Assembly: GCF_000381925.1 (NCBI RefSeq)
Contig: NZ_KB907307.1
Span: 2,976,001-3,040,000 of the forward strand
Source: Nocardia sp. BMG111209
GTDB lineage: Bacteria > Actinomycetota > Actinomycetes > Mycobacteriales > Mycobacteriaceae
Length of the DNA: 64,000 nucleotides
Reading direction: 5' to 3'
The first letter of the stretch is position 1; each line of letters begins with the position of its first letter. The notes under the pieces were generated by a model that was not told the DNA's origin, searched no databases, and saw only the letters and a list, made by a program, of their open reading frames with translations. The translations under genes were made by a program, and so were the position numbers. Of this stretch, positions 41,631 through 50,011 are shown one piece after another.

Positions 41631-42995
41631 ATGAGCGACGAGACGGCCGTCACCGATGATGCTGAGAAACCGAAGCGCTATCACTTCGATCGGCACACCG
41701 CAGAATATCGCCACCGGTTCCAGGAGATCACCGAGGAGATGCACTCCGGGTGTCCACTGGCCTGGTCGGACACCTACGGCGGCCACTGGGTGGCCGCGGG
41801 CAACCGGGAGGTGTTCACCCTCGCCCGGTCGCCGCACATCTCCAACGACAACGACCTGTTCGGCGAGCGCCGTGGCTACCGGGGCATCTCGATCCCGCCC
41901 CCGGACCGGAGCACGCAGCACGCCCGCGGCGGGATCCTCGAGATGGACGAGCCCGAGCACCGCGAGTACCGCCAGCTGCTGAATCCGTACCTGTCGCCGG
42001 CGGCGGTGACCCGCTGGATCCCGTTCGTCGACGAGGTGGTGCGCGCCTGCCTCGACGAGAAGATCGAGAGCGGCAGTATCGATTTCGTCGACGATCTGGC
42101 GAATATCGTTCCCGCCGTGCTGACTCTGGCGATGATGGGCATCCCGCTGAAGAAGTGGACCATCTACAACGAGCCCGCGCACGCCTCGGTCTACACGCCC
42201 CCGCATTCGCCGGACATGCCCCGCGTCGTCGAACTGCTGATGGCCGAGTACACCGATCTGGCCCTGAACATGGCCGAGATCAAGGAGGATTCGCGTCCCG
42301 GCATGATCAACGCGCTGATCCAGGCGCGCATCGCCGGCGAACCGCTGCCGGACGTGGAGATCCTCGGCAATCTCGCCCTGATCATCGGCGGTGGCTTCGA
42401 CACCACCACCGCGCTGACCGCGCATTCGCTGGAGTGGCTGTCCCAGCATCCCGAGGATCGCGAAATCCTCAGCCGGGAACGGGAACTGCTGCTCGACTCC
42501 GCGACCGAGGAATTCCTGCGCTATTACACCCCCGCCCCCGGCGACGGCCGCACGCTCGCCGCCGACCTCGAACTCGACGGCATGACCCTCAAAGAGGGTG
42601 AGCGGCTGTGGTTGTCGTGGGCGATGGCCAACCGCGACCCGGACCTGTTCCGGGATCCGGAGCAGATCGTGCTGGATCGGAAAGGCAACCGCCACTACAG
42701 CTTCGGCCTCGGTGTGCACCGCTGCATCGGATCCAATGTGGCGCGCACCGTGTTCAAGCGCATGCTCACCGCGGTGCTGGATCGGATGCCGGACTTCCGC
42801 TGCGATCCCGAGGGTGCGGTGCACTACGAGACCATCGGCGTCATCCAGGGCATGCGGAACCTGCCCGCCACCTTCACCCCCGGCGCCCGCCTCGGCGCCG
42901 GACTGGAGGAGACCCTGGAGAAGTTGCAGCTGGTCTGCGACGAGCAGCGGCTGGCCGAGCCGGTGACGGTCCGCAAGGACCAGGCCCAGATCTGA
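41631..42995 (+). CDS. Cytochrome P450 (twin of the 13383-14753 enzyme)
   Basis: A 454-residue P450. The I-helix GGGFDTTTALTAH and heme loop FGLGVHRCIGSNVAR (Cys near residue 364) match its twin at 13383 almost word for word, as does the final VTVRKDQAQI. ATG 41631 follows GAGAGGAGGAC. No ferredoxin gene is adjacent, so it may use one of the two encoded elsewhere in the window. It is a recent duplicate, or one copy was transferred with its operator site, since both carry the same upstream palindrome. Confidence 0.95.
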   Translation: MSDETAVTDDAEKPKRYHFDRHTAEYRHRFQEITEEMHSGCPLAWSDTYGGHWVAAGNREVFTLARSPHISNDNDLFGERRGYRGISIPPPDRSTQHARGGILEMDEPEHREYRQLLNPYLSPAAVTRWIPFVDEVVRACLDEKIESGSIDFVDDLANIVPAVLTLAMMGIPLKKWTIYNEPAHASVYTPPHSPDMPRVVELLMAEYTDLALNMAEIKEDSRPGMINALIQARIAGEPLPDVEILGNLALIIGGGFDTTTALTAHSLEWLSQHPEDREILSRERELLLDSATEEFLRYYTPAPGDGRTLAADLELDGMTLKEGERLWLSWAMANRDPDLFRDPEQIVLDRKGNRHYSFGLGVHRCIGSNVARTVFKRMLTAVLDRMPDFRCDPEGAVHYETIGVIQGMRNLPATFTPGARLGAGLEETLEKLQLVCDEQRLAEPVTVRKDQAQI

Positions 42996-43047
42996 CCGTC
43001 CCGCCGGGCGCCGGCCGGAGTCGTGGCCGGCGCGGCGCCCGCCCGAG

Positions 43048-43077
43048 GGGCCGGATCACTTCGAGGTGATCCGGCCC
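43048..43077. terminator. Bidirectional terminator hairpin between P450 and hydratase genes
   Basis: GGGCCGGATCAC pairs perfectly with GTGATCCGGCCC around a 6-nt loop. It lies after the P450 stop and contains the last codons of the convergent hydratase-like gene, so it can serve both transcripts. Confidence 0.75.
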
Positions 43078-43814
43078 TTCGTCGCGTTCAGGCGGGCGGC
43101 GAATTCCGGTGAGTCGATCGAGGCCAGCTGCGGCACGATCTCGATGTCGACCGCCTCGGCGTGGGTGGCCAGGGTCCGGGTGGTGCGCATCGAGCGCTTG
43201 GTGGTGATCAGCAGGTCGCGCGGCGCCTCGGCGGTGACGGCCGCGAACTCGACCGCCGCGGACACCAGGGCCTCGTGATCGCCGTCGACCACACGATGTG
43301 CCAGCCCGGCAGCGATTGCCGCCTCGGCGCCGAGGATCTCGCCGAACAGCGTCATCGCCGCGGCGCGCTGCGGACCCACCAGCGCCTGCAACATCCAGGT
43401 CATCCCGCCACCGGGATGGATGCCCAGCCGCAGGAAGCGCGCGTCGAAACGGGCACGCGGACCGGCGATCCGGACGTCGGCGGCCAGCGCCAGATTGAGC
43501 CCGGCGCCGACGGCCGCGCCACCGACCGCCGCGACCGTCGGCAGCGCGCACTGCGCGACCGCGAGGAATCCGGCGTAGATGGCCCGCAGGCCCTGTTCCC
43601 GGGCCTCGCCCAGCGCGGTCAGGTCGGCGCCGGCGCAGAAGGCGGGCGGCGTGCCGGTGACCACGAGCGCGTGTACCGAAACGTCTCGTTCCGCGGCCGC
43701 GACGGCGGCCGCGAGCTCGGCGGACAGGTCCAGCGTCAACGCATTTCGGCGGTCCGGGGCGTGCACGGTCACCACAGCGACCCGGTCCCGGTGCTCCACG
43801 AGGATCTCGTCCAT
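43056..43814 (-). CDS. Enoyl-CoA hydratase/isomerase family protein
   Basis: A 252-residue crotonase-fold protein: VVTVHAPDRRNALTLDL, PPAFCAGADLTAL and VGGAAVGAGLNLALAADVRI form the CoA and oxyanion-hole blocks. The position of the hydratase Glu is occupied by Phe (FDARFLRLG), and the next block is GIHPGGGMTWML, similar to the protein at 27648. Its reaction is therefore uncertain. ATG 43814 faces the MFS gene; the shared region carries the TTAG-N6-CTAA repeat. Confidence 0.86.
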   Translation of the reverse strand: MDEILVEHRDRVAVVTVHAPDRRNALTLDLSAELAAAVAAAERDVSVHALVVTGTPPAFCAGADLTALGEAREQGLRAIYAGFLAVAQCALPTVAAVGGAAVGAGLNLALAADVRIAGPRARFDARFLRLGIHPGGGMTWMLQALVGPQRAAAMTLFGEILGAEAAIAAGLAHRVVDGDHEALVSAAVEFAAVTAEAPRDLLITTKRSMRTTRTLATHAEAVDIEIVPQLASIDSPEFAARLNATKGRITSK

Positions 43815-43864
43815 ACCCCGATCCTAGGCAGCGCACTTGCGCTGTGCGGAGGGCCACACTGTAG

Positions 43865-43878
43865 TTAGTATGCGCTAA
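43865..43878. promoter_or_regulatory. Inverted repeat TTAG-N6-CTAA before the MFS gene
   Basis: TTAGTATGCGCTAA lies in the 114-bp divergent gap between hydratase-like and MFS genes. It is short but AT-richer than its surroundings, and could be an operator or part of the promoter. Confidence 0.35.
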
Positions 43879-43928
43879 GCAACTATTTTGGACCGGGTCG
43901 GCGCTCCGTCCCCCTAGGAGGCGCAACG

Positions 43929-45803
43929 ATGTCAGACTCCCGCACCGACTCCCGTCCGGATCTCGGGGATTCCGGCCCGCGCGGCCGGTTCCGGGTCGGG
44001 CGCGAGCATCCGAACTACAAATGGGTGGTGCTGTCGAACACCACGCTCGGCATGCTGGTGGTCACGATCAACTCGTCGATCGTCATCATCTCGCTGCCGG
44101 CCATCTTCCGCGGCATCGACCTGAATCCCCTGGCCCCCGGCAACGTCAGCTATCTGCTCTGGTTGTTGATGGGCTTCATGCTCGCCTCGGCGGTGCTGGT
44201 GGTGATGTTCGGCCGCCTCGGCGACATGTACGGCCGGGTCCGCATCTACAACTACGGTTTCGTGGCATTCACGATCGCCGCGATCGCCACCTCGTTCGAC
44301 CCGTTCCAGCACGGCGGCGGCGCGATCTGGCTGATCACCTGGCGCGTCATCCAGGGCATCGGCGGCGCCATGCTGATGGCCAACGCGGCGGCGATCCTCA
44401 CCGACGCCTTCCCGGCCGAACAGCGCGGGATGGCGCTGGGCATCAACCAGGTCGCCTCGATCGCCGGGCAGTTCCTCGGCCTGGTCGTGGGTGGCGCACT
44501 GGCGGAATGGGATTGGCGCGCGGTGTTCTGGGTCAGCGTGCCGTTCGGCGTGATCGGCACGATCTGGTCCTACCGCTCACTGCACGAGATCGGCCGCCGC
44601 ACACCGGGCTCGCTGGACCTGCCCGGCATCGTCACCTTCGCACTGGGCCTGACCGCCCTGCTCACCGGCATCACCTACGGTATCCAGCCCTACGGCGGTT
44701 CCACCACCGGCTGGACCAACCCGTGGGTGCTGGCGGGCATCATCGGCGGCCTCGCGCTGCTGGTCGTGTTCTGCGTGGTGGAAACCCGAGTGGCCCAGCC
44801 GATGTTCCAGCTGGCGCTGCTGCGCAACCGGGCCTTCGCCCTGTCCAACCTCGCCGGTCTGATGTCCTCGGTGGGCCGCGGCGGATTGCAGTTCATGGTG
44901 GTGATCTGGTTGCAGGGCATCTGGCTGCCCCTGCACGGCTTCAGTTTCGAGTCCACTCCGCTGTGGGCCGGTATCTACATGCTGCCGACGACGGTCGGAT
45001 TCCTCGCCGCCGGACCGCTGTCGGGCTGGCTGTCCGACCGTTACGGCGCGCGCTGGCTCGCGACCGGCGGATTCCTGGTCACCGCAGTGGGTTTCGTGCT
45101 GCTGATCGCGATACCCGTGGATTTCCAATATCTCTGGTTCGTACTGATCCTGTTCGGCGCCGGATTCGGGATGGGCATGTTCTCCTCGCCGAACACCGCG
45201 GTCGTGATGTCGAGTGTGCCCGCCGCGCAACGCGGTGCGGCCTCGGGTGTGCGCGGCACGATCCTCAACAGCGGCCTGGCCATCTCGATCGGAGTCTTCT
45301 TCTCGCTCATGATCGTCGGCCTGTCCCGGACGCTGCCCGGCACCCTCGGCACCGGCCTGCGCGATCAGGGCGTCCCGGCCCACATCGCCGATCAGGTGGC
45401 GAATCTGCCACCGGTGGGCAGCCTGTTCGCGGCCTTCCTCGGCTACAACCCGATCAAGGAATTGCTCGGGCCCACCGGCGCATTGGACCAGCCCGGCGTC
45501 CACGGCGACGTACTCACCGGCCAGCAGTTCTTCCCCCACCTGATCTCCGGCCCGTTCCACTCCGGCCTGGTGGTGGTGTTCCTGGCCGCCGCGGTGATGA
45601 TGCTCGTCGGCGCGGTCGCCTCCTGGTTCGCCGGTGACGGCCGGGCCCGGCCGGAGGCCGAGGACCTCGTCCCCGCCGCCGCCCCGCTCGCCGAAACCCC
45701 CACTCCCGGACCGGCTCTCACCAACGGCCACACCGCCGGGCCCGGACCCGCGGGCAACGGCGGCAACCTCGCACAGGCCCACCCGCGAACCGGCGAGCAG
45801 TAG
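43929..45803 (+). CDS. MFS transporter, DHA2/EmrB-type (14 helices)
   Basis: A 624-residue multidrug-type MFS exporter. The loop motif VMFGRLGDMYGRVR (motif A), the TWRVIQGIGGAML stretch (motif B) and many hydrophobic helices fit the 14-TM DHA2 family. A long periplasmic-side loop near the end (about 455-520) and a disordered Pro/Ala-rich C-terminal tail are present. CCTAGGAGG precedes ATG 43929. It may export the catabolic substrate, toxic intermediates or antibiotics; specificity is not readable. Confidence 0.92.
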   Translation: MSDSRTDSRPDLGDSGPRGRFRVGREHPNYKWVVLSNTTLGMLVVTINSSIVIISLPAIFRGIDLNPLAPGNVSYLLWLLMGFMLASAVLVVMFGRLGDMYGRVRIYNYGFVAFTIAAIATSFDPFQHGGGAIWLITWRVIQGIGGAMLMANAAAILTDAFPAEQRGMALGINQVASIAGQFLGLVVGGALAEWDWRAVFWVSVPFGVIGTIWSYRSLHEIGRRTPGSLDLPGIVTFALGLTALLTGITYGIQPYGGSTTGWTNPWVLAGIIGGLALLVVFCVVETRVAQPMFQLALLRNRAFALSNLAGLMSSVGRGGLQFMVVIWLQGIWLPLHGFSFESTPLWAGIYMLPTTVGFLAAGPLSGWLSDRYGARWLATGGFLVTAVGFVLLIAIPVDFQYLWFVLILFGAGFGMGMFSSPNTAVVMSSVPAAQRGAASGVRGTILNSGLAISIGVFFSLMIVGLSRTLPGTLGTGLRDQGVPAHIADQVANLPPVGSLFAAFLGYNPIKELLGPTGALDQPGVHGDVLTGQQFFPHLISGPFHSGLVVVFLAAAVMMLVGAVASWFAGDGRARPEAEDLVPAAAPLAETPTPGPALTNGHTAGPGPAGNGGNLAQAHPRTGEQ

Positions 45804-45816
45804 CCGGAACCGCGAA

Positions 45817-45855
45817 GCGCGCCGGGTCGGTGTCACCCGCACCGACCCGGCGCGC
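45817..45855. terminator. Strong bidirectional terminator between convergent MFS genes
   Basis: A perfect 16-bp stem GCGCGCCGGGTCGGTG/CACCGACCCGGCGCGC with a 7-nt loop sits between the two convergent stops (45803 and 45871). Confidence 0.85.
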
Positions 45856-45870
45856 TACCGAACTCGACCG

Positions 45871-47286
45871 CTACCGAACCGCCGCCGGCCTGCGCGCGAC
45901 CACCAGATAGACCACCGCGGTCAGCAGCGTGGTGGCCACAATCAGCCACCAGCCCTGCCGGAACACATGTTCCGGATCACCGGCGCGGGCGAGGATCGCG
46001 ACCAGCCCCGCGACGCCGAGCACCGCGCCGACCTGGCGGGCCATCGACACCACCGCGGACCCGGTGGCGAAGCGGTCCGGCGGTACCGCGGTGACCGCCG
46101 CGCCGATCAGGGTCGGCAGGGTCAGCCCCACGCCGATACCGGTGAGCAGCATGCCGGGCAGCATGGCGACGGGATAGTCGGCTGCCGCGCGCATGGTGGC
46201 GATCCACCAGCCGATACCGGCCGCGAAGATCACGCAACCGGCCGCGGTCACCCGGGCCGGGCCGAAGCGGGTCACCAGCGGCCCGCCCTCGGCGGCCAGC
46301 AGCGGCACCATCAGCGGCCCGGGTGCGACCGCGAGGCCGGTGCGCATGGCCGACCAGTGCCAGACCGTCTCGGCCCACAGCACACTCGACAACAGCATCG
46401 CCGCGAACGGCACCGCGAACAGCAGATTCGCCAGCGACGCCGCGGCGAAGGGCCGAATCCGCAACAGCGACAACGGAAGTACCGGCGCGGCCGCCCGCGC
46501 GCACCAGGCGAGGAACAGGGCCAGCAGTGCGGCACAGGCCAGCAGACTGCCCAGCACCGCCGCCGACGTCCAGCCCCAGTCCGAACCCTTCACCACCGCC
46601 AGCGACAGCAGGCCGATCGCCGCGGTGACCAGCGCGGCGCCCGGCAGATCGGGCAAGCGGGTGCCCGTGCGCGCCGGCGCCTTCGGCAGCAGCGCCGGAC
46701 CGGCGGCCAGCACGACCAGCCCGATCGGGACGTTGATCAGGAAGACCCAGCGCCACCCGGCCTCGGTGAGCACGCCGCCCAGCGCCGGACCCAGCGCCGC
46801 CGCGGCGCCGCTGATCGCGGTCCAGCCCCGGATCGCGGTCAGCCGCTTCTCCGCCGGGGTGGCCGCCAGCAGCACACCCAGCGAGGCCGGGACCATCGCC
46901 GCCGCCCCCACCGCCTGTACCGCCCGGAACGCCACCAGCAGCCAGACGTTCGGCGCCAGCGCGCAGGCCAGCGAGGCCACCGTGAATCCGGCGATCCCGC
47001 ACAGGTAGACCCCGCGCGCCCCGAAGCGGTCGGCCAGATTCCCGGCCGGTACCAGCAGCGCGCCGAACAGCACCGCGTAGGCGTTGAGCACCCACGACAC
47101 CGAGCTCAGCGACTCGTGCCCGAGCCGGTCCCCGATCTGCGGCAACGCCACGTTGACGATGAACTGGTCCAGATTCGACATCGCGATACCCGCGGCGACC
47201 AGCAGGAAGACCACGCCGAAGGCGCGGCCCGGCGGCCGATCCACCGAATCCCGTTGTGTCACCGGTTCACTCGCCAGTTCGCTCAC
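45871..47286 (-). CDS. MFS transporter, EmrB/QacA-type
   Basis: A 471-residue MFS transporter. AMSNLDQFIVNVALPQIGDRL and WVLNAYAVLFGALLVPAGNLADRFGARG (in parts) are the helix 1 and motif A regions; FRAVQAVGAAAMVPASLG is motif B. Probably 14 helices. GTG 47286 follows AGGTGGCGGT. It is divergent from the HxlR regulator with palindromes between them, so its expression is probably controlled by that protein. Typical role: efflux of hydrophobic or cationic compounds. Confidence 0.92.
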   Translation of the reverse strand: MSELASEPVTQRDSVDRPPGRAFGVVFLLVAAGIAMSNLDQFIVNVALPQIGDRLGHESLSSVSWVLNAYAVLFGALLVPAGNLADRFGARGVYLCGIAGFTVASLACALAPNVWLLVAFRAVQAVGAAAMVPASLGVLLAATPAEKRLTAIRGWTAISGAAAALGPALGGVLTEAGWRWVFLINVPIGLVVLAAGPALLPKAPARTGTRLPDLPGAALVTAAIGLLSLAVVKGSDWGWTSAAVLGSLLACAALLALFLAWCARAAAPVLPLSLLRIRPFAAASLANLLFAVPFAAMLLSSVLWAETVWHWSAMRTGLAVAPGPLMVPLLAAEGGPLVTRFGPARVTAAGCVIFAAGIGWWIATMRAAADYPVAMLPGMLLTGIGVGLTLPTLIGAAVTAVPPDRFATGSAVVSMARQVGAVLGVAGLVAILARAGDPEHVFRQGWWLIVATTLLTAVVYLVVARRPAAVR

Positions 47287-47319
47287 ACCGCCACCTCGCC
47301 GTCGCACGCCGATCCTGTA

Positions 47320-47336
47320 AGTTTGGAAATCAAACT
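47320..47336. promoter_or_regulatory. Operator candidate AGTTTG-N5-CAAACT between MFS and HxlR
   Basis: A perfect inverted repeat AGTTTG-GAAAT-CAAACT lies 34 bp upstream of the MFS start. A second repeat GGTTG-N7-CAACC is at 47357-47373, next to the HxlR ribosome site. The two are good binding candidates for the HxlR protein. Confidence 0.55.
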
Positions 47337-47381
47337 CACATGAGGCTAAGCGAGTCGGTTGGATATGACAACCTAGGAGGT

Positions 47382-47894
47382 ATGGCCGTGGAAACCACCC
47401 CCGCACGGCACTCGGCCGCCGAACTGCCGGGCCGGCCCTGTTCGATCGCGACGGCACTGTCGATCGTCGGCGAGCGCTGGGCGCTGCTGGCGATCCGGGA
47501 GATCAGCCTGGGCAACCGCCGGTTCGGCACGATCGCGGCGGGCACCGGCGCGCCCCGGGACATCCTCACGGCCCGGCTGCGGGCCCTGGAATCGGCGGGA
47601 ATCCTGTACCGCACGCAGTACAGCGAACATCCGCCACGCTTCGAATACCGCCTCACCACCGCCGGTCGCGATCTGCAACCGGTGCTGACCGCGCTACGGC
47701 TGTGGGGCGATCGCTGGCTGGCCGAGGAACCCCCGGTGGTCTTCGAGCACGAGTGCGGCACCCCGATCACCGTGTCCACCCGGTGCCCGCGGTGCGAGGT
47801 CGACATCGATCACACGACGGTCACCCCGCACGCGAACGATCCGCACTGGCACCGGAACAATCCCGCCTGGCCCGGACCGGATCCGTCGCACTGA
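47382..47894 (+). CDS. HxlR-family winged-helix regulator
   Basis: A 170-residue regulator. CSIATALSIVGERWALLAIREISLGNRRF begins the HxlR domain (cited in part), followed by RDILTARLRALESAGILYR and the wing FEYRLTTAGRDLQPVLTALRLWGDRW. A C-terminal extension with HECGTPI and CPRC could bind zinc. ATG 47382 follows the strong TAGGAGG. It likely controls the divergent MFS pump. HxlR proteins often respond to thiol or electrophile stress through an N-terminal Cys, and one is present (PGRPCSIA). Confidence 0.9.
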   Translation: MAVETTPARHSAAELPGRPCSIATALSIVGERWALLAIREISLGNRRFGTIAAGTGAPRDILTARLRALESAGILYRTQYSEHPPRFEYRLTTAGRDLQPVLTALRLWGDRWLAEEPPVVFEHECGTPITVSTRCPRCEVDIDHTTVTPHANDPHWHRNNPAWPGPDPSH

Positions 47895-47926
47895 GTCGAC
47901 ATCTTGCCACAGTGCGTGTGATGCCA

Positions 47927-50011
47927 CTACAGCAGTAGCCGCCGATTCTCGGCGACAACACCACGTGCGACCGTCTCGTCGCCCAACCGCCGCCCCAGCG
48001 TCTCCTCGGCCAGACGAGGTGGTAATGCGGCGGAGAATTTCAGGCCCGCCACAGCATTTCGGCTGACTCCCGGCGGGCTCCACGTCACCTCGGCAAGAGC
48101 GGAGGATACTTCCTGTATCGACAGCCCGGGAAGCAGCCGCAGCGACTGCTCATCGACACGCTGTCGTGGATCGACAATATCCGGCAAGGATGCCTGCAAG
48201 GTGCGGTTGGCCGCCGTTCCGGCCCATGTCCACCAACGCCCCGCCCCGCCGGGAGGCAGTGTGACGACAACTGCGTCCAGCAGAATAGTGGACTCGTGGC
48301 GCATGCGCAGTGCAGTGAGCGCAGCAATCGCACGCTTGGTCAGTTTAACCCCGTCGGGGACCTCACCCAACAGAACCGCACGCATCCCTCGTGTGACCTC
48401 ATAGGACACACCGGATCCCAGGCCCGACCATTTGGCTCGACCGCCTGATTCGACAGCCTCGACCAAACATCGCCTACGCGACCAGTCCACGTGGGTGACC
48501 TGCCAGGACCGGCCGCCGAGTAGCAGCACACGGGGCCCGTCGACCTCTTCGACAAGCAGGTCGGTACCGATCGTGCCGATCTCGTTGCGGCCCGCCATGA
48601 CACGGAGTTCCGGGGGCGCGCTGAATACTGCGGTCAGATCGGAGAAATACCGTCGGCCGAACCGCCGTTCCGCCTCCGGCCCGATGTGCAGGAAGTCGCC
48701 GTCCCGCTCGAAATAGCCTTCGGTACAGAGGAATTCCAAGATCTGCTCGGCCGTCTCGTCGAACACGGGAAGCGAACCCCACCATCGCCGCCAGGTCCGC
48801 AGCCCGAGTTTGCCCTCTTGCAGGCACACAGCGAGCAACTGCTGGGCAGCGATGTGGTGTGGTGAGGGCGGCGGAATGATCGGTTCCACCCAGCCGTGCG
48901 ACCAGCGATGCAGCATTCCCAACGCCAGCAGGACCGTGTCTTCGTCCAGGCACAGAAACAGGCAGTTGCGCACCGAACCCGCTCGCCGTCCGGTCCGGCC
49001 GAGCCGCTGCAGAAACGACGCGACCGTTCGGGGCGATCCGATCTGGATCACCCGATCGAGGTCACCTACATCGATGCCCAGCTCGAGTGTCGACGTGGCG
49101 ACGATGACTGTATCCCTGGCCTCCGCGAACGCCTCCTCCGAGCGTTTCCGCTCGGCTGACGACAATGACGAGTGCGAGAGGTAGGTCTGAATTCCTCTTG
49201 CTCGTAGCGCAGCACCGAGCTCCTCGGCACGCCTTCGCGAATCTACGAATACCAATCGTTTCTCGCCCTGATGCAGCGCAGCAATGATGGTCGCTGCGTT
49301 TTCGATGGACCCGACGTGGTCGACCGTTATATCAGGTGTGCCGGCAGTATCGACAATCGCGGGCGCTACAACAACCCGCGGACGGTCCACAAAACCGCCC
49401 TGCAGCCACTTCAGCAACTCGTCAGGGTTACCGACCGTCGCTGACAGACCGATTCGCTGTATTTCCCGGCCGCTGATCCGCGACAACCGCTCCAGCACGG
49501 CGAGCAGGTGCCAACCACGGTCGTCACCTGCGAAGGCGTGCACCTCGTCGACCACAACAGCCCGCAGCCCGGAGAACAGCACACGCGATTCGACCTTGGT
49601 CGAAACCAGCATCGCTTCGAGCGACTCCGGCGTGGTCAGCAAAATATCCGGCCGATCTCGCATGATCCGCTGCCGCGCGTCCTGCCCCACATCACCGTGC
49701 CACACGGTGGCTACCCGGCCCAGCCACTGTGCGTAACCGTGCAGTCTGGGCTGCAAGTTGTTCAGCAGCGCGCGCAATGGACAGATGTAGAGCACCGAAA
49801 CACCCTGCCAGTCCTTTTCTGACATCTCCGACAACAACGGAAACATAGCCGCCTCGGTCTTTCCACCCGCCGTAGGGGCAATGACCAGCGCATCCGAACC
49901 GGCCATGATCGGTCCGACTGCGGCCGCTTGGGTGGGCCGCAACCCATCCCAGCGCAGGGTGTTCGCCAGGTGATACTGCACTCCGGGATGCAGTTGCGCG
50001 AACACGTCCAC
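47927..50011 (-). CDS. brxHI: BREX type 2 helicase BrxHI (Lhr-like DEAD/DEAH helicase)
   Basis: A 694-residue superfamily 2 helicase. Motif I is APTAGGKTEAAM, motif II VVVDEVHAF, motif III GLSATVGN, and motif VI QRLGRTGRR. The C-terminal half resembles Lhr-type domains. It is the last gene of the operon; its GTG overlaps the BrxD stop as TAGTG. In BREX type 2 systems this helicase accompanies PglWXYZ and BrxD in phage exclusion. No gene or clear terminator stem is seen in the 32-bp gap to the convergent HxlR gene. Confidence 0.92.
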   Translation of the reverse strand: MDVFAQLHPGVQYHLANTLRWDGLRPTQAAAVGPIMAGSDALVIAPTAGGKTEAAMFPLLSEMSEKDWQGVSVLYICPLRALLNNLQPRLHGYAQWLGRVATVWHGDVGQDARQRIMRDRPDILLTTPESLEAMLVSTKVESRVLFSGLRAVVVDEVHAFAGDDRGWHLLAVLERLSRISGREIQRIGLSATVGNPDELLKWLQGGFVDRPRVVVAPAIVDTAGTPDITVDHVGSIENAATIIAALHQGEKRLVFVDSRRRAEELGAALRARGIQTYLSHSSLSSAERKRSEEAFAEARDTVIVATSTLELGIDVGDLDRVIQIGSPRTVASFLQRLGRTGRRAGSVRNCLFLCLDEDTVLLALGMLHRWSHGWVEPIIPPPSPHHIAAQQLLAVCLQEGKLGLRTWRRWWGSLPVFDETAEQILEFLCTEGYFERDGDFLHIGPEAERRFGRRYFSDLTAVFSAPPELRVMAGRNEIGTIGTDLLVEEVDGPRVLLLGGRSWQVTHVDWSRRRCLVEAVESGGRAKWSGLGSGVSYEVTRGMRAVLLGEVPDGVKLTKRAIAALTALRMRHESTILLDAVVVTLPPGGAGRWWTWAGTAANRTLQASLPDIVDPRQRVDEQSLRLLPGLSIQEVSSALAEVTWSPPGVSRNAVAGLKFSAALPPRLAEETLGRRLGDETVARGVVAENRRLLL

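Noticed and set aside
45634-47343. 569-codon plus-strand open frame opposite the second MFS gene
   Set aside because: Arg/Gly/Gln-rich shadow with no motifs; the minus strand shows clear MFS signatures.
43865-47345. A shared CTAAGC-type operator before both MFS genes
   Set aside because: The matches (CTAAGCA at 43875, CTAAGCG at 47346) are too short and not palindromic at the second place.
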